A stretch of 64,000 nucleotides of DNA from assembly GCF_018991925.1 (NCBI RefSeq), contig NW_024722158.1:5767313-5831312 (forward strand), given 5' to 3'. The notes below the pieces were generated by a model, which was not told where the DNA came from, made no database searches, and saw only the letters and a list, made by a program, of their open reading frames with translations. This DNA is from Homarus americanus (lineage: Eukaryota > Arthropoda > Malacostraca > Decapoda > Nephropidae). Of the stretch, positions 58,093 through 64,000 are shown one piece after another. Made by a program: the position numbers and the translations under genes. The first letter of the stretch is position 1, and the number at the start of each line of letters is the position of its first letter.

Positions 58093-59362
58093 ACCGCACG
58101 CAATAGTAGCATCGAATTAGAACTACAGAAGGGTGACTGTCCTGATAATGGAAACAGTGTTGGACAATGAGCAATAAGAATGAAAGGGTTAAACTAGTGA
58201 AACCAAATATAAACACCAGAGGGAGAGGGAAGAAAGAAGAGAGATGGAAACACTTAAAAGGAAACAAAAAACTGGGTTGAAGGAAGAACTAGAAGTATAA
58301 AAATATATATACTTGTAGACATCCAGGAAGCAACAGATAATAAGTAAAGGAAGACCCTGGCAGTGAGTGGTTCATGGGGATGTCATAGCAATGGATTAAA
58401 CCTACAACCCATCACTTCAATTTTTCGAAAACTTGTGAATTTTACACCTTGTGAAATGACTTTCCATTACTGAAATCATATCAATTCCCTTACTATCAAC
58501 TGATTCCCTTGACCATCAGTAACTATGTGTGATTTCTGAATGCATAGCTAGTATTTATCCATTAAACATATGGGTATACTGTACCATCCTCGACTATGTA
58601 AGTTAAATACGAGCATTGAGACTTGACAAGCACTGAAATCTATAGCAGTAAAAATAAATAAAACAAATCTAAATATGAATAAATAAATGTACAAATAGTG
58701 AGGAAGAGTGTAGTATTGTAGTCCTGTTTTGCTTGCCTGCATCATATGTACCAACCAAACATGCATTCACACACACACAAATCTGTTCAAATGGAATCTT
58801 TCTTCAGTCTCTTAAATGGCTTTACGAATTCTCAAAAATAAACAACTGTCATTAACATTGTTGCTATATTAATGTTGTTACTTTTATTATCATCATTTTT
58901 ATTATTGCTACTGCTATTATTTTCATTAAAACTACTACTTTTTGTTGTCAGAATAATATTTAACAGGTACCTATTCCCTCTTGCTATAACAGTCAGTCTA
59001 AATATGACAGATCCAGATCATTTTCATCGCTTCTTATGAGGATATCACAATTATGTAAGACAAAAGATTCTGCTGACAATTCACATATTGTGGACACAAC
59101 TACAGTTACAAGTGGAAGGACAACTTATGGCATGAGGTATAAGACAAAAGTGTCTTAAATCACAGCACCAATCAAATGCTTTACAAAGATCACATTCGTG
59201 CTTGTTTCTACAGTTCTCCTCCATAAATGATTAACATTTTGGAGCATTAAAGGTAAGAGTAACATAAGATATAGTCCTGGCACAGAGAGATCACTGAGCC
59301 AAACTATATTTTTAAGTGATCGTCATCACAACTCCGAATATTAACCAATTCCCTTACTAGGT

Positions 59363-59552
59363 AGTCATGAACAAAATTCCTGTCGCCTCTTCTGCTGCTC
59401 CACGAACCCCAAGATTCAGACTCAAGACTCGTGAATCAGAAGAATTTATGGACAAAATAATGCATCAATGTCTGTTGCTTCAGGTTCATGAGTCTGAATC
59501 TCAAGAGTGCATGAAGCAGCAGAAGAGGTGACAAGACTTTTGTTTATGACCG
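59363..59552. repeat. Short fold-back with arms of about 65 bases
   Basis: GAACAAAATTCCTGTCGCCTCTTCTGCTGCTCCACG on the left is mirrored by CATGAAGCAGCAGAAGAGGTGACAAGACTTTTGTTTATG on the right. AGATTCAGACTC pairs with GAGTCTGAATCT. The loop is about 50 bases. It is an imperfect hairpin, perhaps a MITE, though a target duplication is not clear. Confidence 0.8.
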
Positions 59553-59808
59553 TACTGTATTATTTATCTCTCATTACATAAACCAATCCCCAAACTACGT
59601 TACACAGATTCCCTTGTTAGTTCATACAATGCTGAATACAAATGAAGATTGGTATCACACAAAGATTTAGCACCACAGGTTATTTCACCTTTAGATTAAC
59701 CTGAATAATGCTACCTGTGGGGTTAGATTAAGGTAAGTTAAGCTGTTCAATAAGCTGTGGTACCTAATCTTCATGTGATCCAAAGACTGAGTAAAAATGA
59801 TAAGTGAT

Positions 59809-60146
59809 ATCTCCATTAGCCAGAACAATTGGTGCAGAGCACTTCCGAGAACGAGTGATTTCCAGGTAACGACACTATACGTACTTTCTGAAACCAGGAA
59901 AAATCACCCATCGTCGGAATTTTTTTCCTGATACCGGTTAAAGTTTCTCGGATTTTTCCGGAAACTGCGCATTATTTCATCCTCGGAATTTGTTCCCAGA
60001 CTGGGAAATTTTTGGGGGGAGAGGGTTTCCAAAAATTTTCCCAAAATTTTCCAGAAAATGCACCTGATTTTCAACCCTGAAATTTTTTTCCCAAACCAGG
60101 AATTTTCCAGAAAAATTCTGAGCAAATTTTAATTTTGGCTAACGGA
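59809..60146. mobile_element. MITE-like element with CTCCATTAGCCA ends and internal AATTTTCCAG repeats
   Basis: ATCTCCATTAGCCAGAACAATT at the left pairs with ATCTCCGTTAGCCAAAATTA (reverse complement of the right end). The interior is an array of AATTTTCCAGAAAA-type units, the same family as 43020-43345. Confidence 0.6.
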
Positions 60147-60744
60147 GATAATGTATTACTGTTTAGATACAGTACTACAAATAGATTCTACTGTACTACA
60201 TTCCATGAATCTCATTACCTTTCACATTTGGTACATCAATCCATCATGTACCTCACTCCATCATGTACTGTACACCACTCCATCATGTACTGTACATGCA
60301 ATCACTGAACAGTGTGGGAACGTCCAGCAAGCACAAAACTGAGTGGAGAAGATCGCAGGGTTGGTATACTAGCCTTTGGAGTAAGAGGCACAGAAAATTA
60401 AAGGAATTGTAAGAGTGTGTAAAAAAACCCTGAATACTAACCTACTTTTGTGTTCCTAAATACAGTAAAAACTTCATTCCAAGGCTCCAAAATGCACAAA
60501 ATACAGTACAGTAAATACATCATAATCAATCTATATAAATCTAACTGCTCACTGCTCAAGCATTAACATTTTTCTTAAATACGGAAGATAAATCCAACAA
60601 GCTAAAGCCAATACATCAATTTCAACTTCCTGTACAATCACTAAAAAGGTTCTGGGAGAAAGATCCTTTAAGCCTCAAACTGATGTGACTCTGAGAAATG
60701 TCACTAAGGGCAAACAACTCCATTCTCTCACAGTATCAACTAGT

Positions 60745-60966
60745 AATCAATATGGGTGGTAGAAAGAGAGGATTGATTGATTGACTGATTGATTGGGTAA
60801 ATATGGTGGTAGAATGAATAGATTGATTGACTGATTGGGTAGAAAGGAATAATTGGTTGATTGGGTAAAATAAGGTGGTAGGAAGGACTGATTGATTAAC
60901 TGAATGGGTAAAATAAGGTGGTAAGTAGGATTGATTGTTTGACTGATTGGGCAAAATATGGTGGCA
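60745..60966. repeat. Minisatellite of GATTGATTGACTGATTGGGTAA type
   Basis: About five units of 40-55 bases combine (GATT)n-like text with GGGTAAAATATGGTGGTAGAA. The minus-strand frame through it (Asn/Gln/Ser-rich) is an artefact. Confidence 0.82.
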
Positions 60967-60999
60967 GAGGAGACAAGTTAATTCTCAGCATAAACTAGA

Positions 61000-63880
61000 T
61001 GATCACTGAAGGTGGAATGTGACATACATAAAATTTCGAAGCTGAAGAGGCCAAAATTATGTGGCAAATAAGTACAGAAAATATGGATTAGGAAACTCAA
61101 AAGTACACCAAATTCCTTTTAATCTACCGAGTCTTCCTAAAGTTCCTGAACACAAGCGATATTTTGAACAAACGAAAAATGACACTATACGTTTAGCCCT
61201 CTCTCTACCACTGTATTGTGCTGGAAACAAAATTTAAACTGCACAAAAATGTAATACAAGCAATGGATTCATTTAAGTGGATCTTGGTTAGAAAATTACA
61301 TTGGGTGATGCTAATTCTAAACAATTAATTTAGAATGACATGATTACTTCGGTTGGTGGATATGAAACCCTACTGGTCAAGTTAATGGGAATCTATAATT
61401 ATTTCAACTCTAACAAAAAGGAAGCTTTCTGCTCGAATCTTTATACTGTAATATTGGAATCAAATTCAGCTGGGTGCTTAATGTATAATTGAATAAAAAT
61501 ATATACTCAGCATCTTTTGAGGTCATGAGATGCCAATAGAGAAAGTGAAAGATTGATTCTAAAATCTCATTTCATGACCAAGCATGGGCTAAGAGCCTTG
61601 TACAGTACTGTATATTAAACCACCAAGACTACAGGTTAAAATTCAGCTAACTCTCAGACAATGGTGCCTAGGACTAAAACTAGACCCTTTAAAATGGGGC
61701 CTTGGAAAAATACGTCACCACCTTAAGTTGAAGTCATAATGTCATACCAGTCAGGTACACTGTGATAGACACTTGGCTAGGTTATAAAGCTGTGATTCCA
61801 GGCACCAAACCCCAGCTCCAACTGACTTCACAGCTGCCTTCTGGGAGGAGGGACAACAGCTGATTGATTTAGTCCAGGCTTGGTCATAAAATAGAATTTC
61901 AGGTTCACTCCATTTGTGATACAATGCTTGTCCTAAGTGATGCTCATCTGAAGCCAACGAAATAAAATGAGGAGATGGCAATATAAATTACAAATGTGAA
62001 TGTGACAGTCACCTCAGTGGGGAGTTAACCCTACTGACATAGTAAGGCACAAACTCACTAATTCCAAGCAGTCCAATAGTGTTATGGTACTGCTGTAACC
62101 TTTGTCTAGCCAATGACCTGCTGCTCTTATATGACAGACTCAACAAACTCCTCCGTGAAGGTCATCAATGATGCAATATCGTTGAATTCTAAAATCATGG
62201 TTGTGAAAACTAGATGTAAAAGTTTACAACTTTGACAAAACATCTGGCTTTACATTCAACATCACCAAACTACAAGTGGAACAAAAGATTTCCTGCAAGA
62301 TGAACACCTCCTTAGAGATTTTCTACAAAGGAGAGAACATTTACACAAACCTGCATTCTGTTGCAGGCTGCTGTGAACATACCTGGTAGTATTGATAAGC
62401 TCTGATCCACAGAGCTTAAACAGCCATCAAACAACAGTTGCATTATCATTTAACTTAGGCTATACTTGACTAAATACTGTAATATAATAAAGTTGAAAAC
62501 TTTAAGGAGCAGTCTAAAAAGTTTTCGGGTGCTAAAAATTTTAGGACAGGGGGAGGGGGGGATAATAATAATGAAATAAAAAACTTGGTTCCTCACATAC
62601 GAGATGCTGCTGGAAGGAAGACATTTGCACAGTTCAAACCTTCTGCCTCTTGGTGACTCTTGTTTCGAACACCGCTGACTACAGGCTCTAGTTTTTGTGG
62701 GATGCTTTATCTAATTATTGAATTAGTCAAAGTTGTTACTGTCAAGGGGAAACTATGGTAGTTACCAAGGATAAGCTTTATATATCATGAAGCCTCATTA
62801 TTTGGCACATTTTATCACTGTTAGAACATTATAATTAAACAATTAACAAATTCTGAAAACTTAGGGATACTGTAATTAATCTCTAATTGACAGGAACAAT
62901 ATAATAATATTCTTTTGTACATCTCTGACTTCTTCCTTTTACCAAAACCTGAAGTAGGAGGGAGAGAGGGACACATAGAGACTTTGCTTAAATTTTAACT
63001 ACTGACCATAAATTTTTGAACACTTATCAGGGAGATCAAACATATAAGGAAACTAATGACATACTGTACTCTTAACTCTCACTGTACACAACAACCATGC
63101 AATAAAATTTAAGACTTTCATTGCGAAATGTTGCAGCCAAACTTTCCAGTGCTGTACTATAAGAAATGTCTGGGTCAGTTCCAATTGTTCCTGGTACAAG
63201 ATCTTATTGATCTGATAACATAAGAGAGTATTAATCCATCCTTAATAGATCTCTATAAACATGAGTTATTTCATCACTTGAGTTGCAAAAGTTTGTCCTT
63301 GTGTTTAATGACTCATAATAAGTAGGCCAGAGACCTCCTGGCCCCTGTCTCTTCAGGTCATCTTTGAGCTTCATACCTAAACTTTTAACAAAAACCTCAA
63401 CACTGTCAAATCATTATCTTCTTAATAAAATATATTGAATTAAATTCCTCAGAAATATGGCTTTATGCATTTATCATACTACCGCATCACTCTTGGTAAG
63501 TTGTTGGGAACTACCATGATGAAACATAACACAGATCTGAGAAGAATTGTGGAAAAAGAAGTCACCTGCATTTCCCTATTGTTAGAAATCCATCACAAAT
63601 GGCAAAAAAGACTTTTCATATAAAATATGTACAGTATTTCAAATGTGAGGCCAGTCAATGACCACCACTAACTTAAACTGAACACTGATGAAACTCAACC
63701 ATATTATCAAAAGTTCCTCACCATTGGTTCATCCCCTTATTAAGACATCTCACCCATCAGGAATAAAATATAAGACACATAAATAATATAATATGAATAT
63801 TTGTAATGTTAAAAAAGAACTTTGGGAGTAATATTATACAGGAATATCAGGTGTTCAATCATGCCTTATGACATGTACCC
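61000..63880. other. No gene recognised
   Basis: AT-rich sequence. A few short frames (for example 61751-61981 on the minus strand) lack motifs and splice context. It may be intron or 3' UTR of the gene suggested at 63883, but nothing shows this. Confidence 0.4.
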
Positions 63881-63882
63881 AC

Positions 63883-63961
63883 CTTGTCACAGTTTGGGGA
63901 AGGATCCATTGGTGGCATAAACTTTTCAGAATATGGCTGGCTGTCAAACCTTTCTAGTGGT
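63883..63961 (-). CDS. Possible internal exon of an unidentified gene
   Basis: On the minus strand a 79-base block lies between an acceptor-like TTTGTAAGCAG and a donor GTGGGTAC. In one frame it is open and reads PLERFDSQPYSEKFMPPMDP followed by SPNCDK, a composition much more protein-like than the surrounding AT-rich DNA. The gene would continue upstream beyond the window. No family is recognised and chance cannot be excluded. Confidence 0.35.
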
Positions 63962-64000
63962 CTGCTTACAAAATTAAAAAGTAAGATGTGTTTCAACAAT

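Overview
The window is eukaryotic nuclear DNA, most likely from an arthropod and probably a decapod crustacean. The basis is split genes with GT/AG introns, dense microsatellites, CR1/L2-like and RTE-like LINE relics, many Tigger/pogo-like DNA transposons with TA target duplications, and a short interstitial run of TTAGG, the arthropod telomere motif. The species assignment is inference.

Layout. 1-6.9 kb: simple-sequence DNA (a CA-rich array, GA, TCTG, CATA and GT tracts) with one broken LINE tail. 7.0-10.9 kb: a nearly complete but frameshifted CR1/L2-like non-LTR retrotransposon on the minus strand (ORF1 with an RRM-like core, ORF2 with endonuclease and reverse transcriptase). 11.54-39.26 kb: the most striking structure, a giant imperfect inverted repeat with arms of about 11.4 and 11.9 kb around a 4.4 kb spacer and a 100-N gap. 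Each arm carries old LINE pieces, smaller nested fold-back elements, a GC-rich minisatellite that differs sharply between arms, and a candidate small spliced transcript. Each arm has also acquired its own Tigger-like insertion that the other lacks. 39.3-42.1 kb: satellite-like and GT-rich DNA and a decayed ORF of unknown family.

42.4-53.7 kb (minus strand): the one clear host gene, ERI1 (3'-5' exoribonuclease 1). Eight coding exons join in frame with SAP and DEDDh exonuclease domains, plus a probable 5' noncoding exon. Its introns hold a broken Tigger transposon with a recognisable DDD transposase, a LINE RNase H/3'-end relic, two or three minisatellites and nested Tigger-like MITEs. 54-64 kb: intergenic or intronic AT-rich DNA with further relics (a CR1-like 3' end, an RTE-like reverse transcriptase end, short fold-backs and tandem repeats) and one possible exon of an unidentified minus-strand gene at the right edge.

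No prokaryotic-type operon, CRISPR array, rRNA or tRNA gene was recognised. The biology is a host RNA-decay gene beside a large, transposon-built palindrome. Because the palindrome encloses an assembly gap, its physical arrangement needs independent confirmation.
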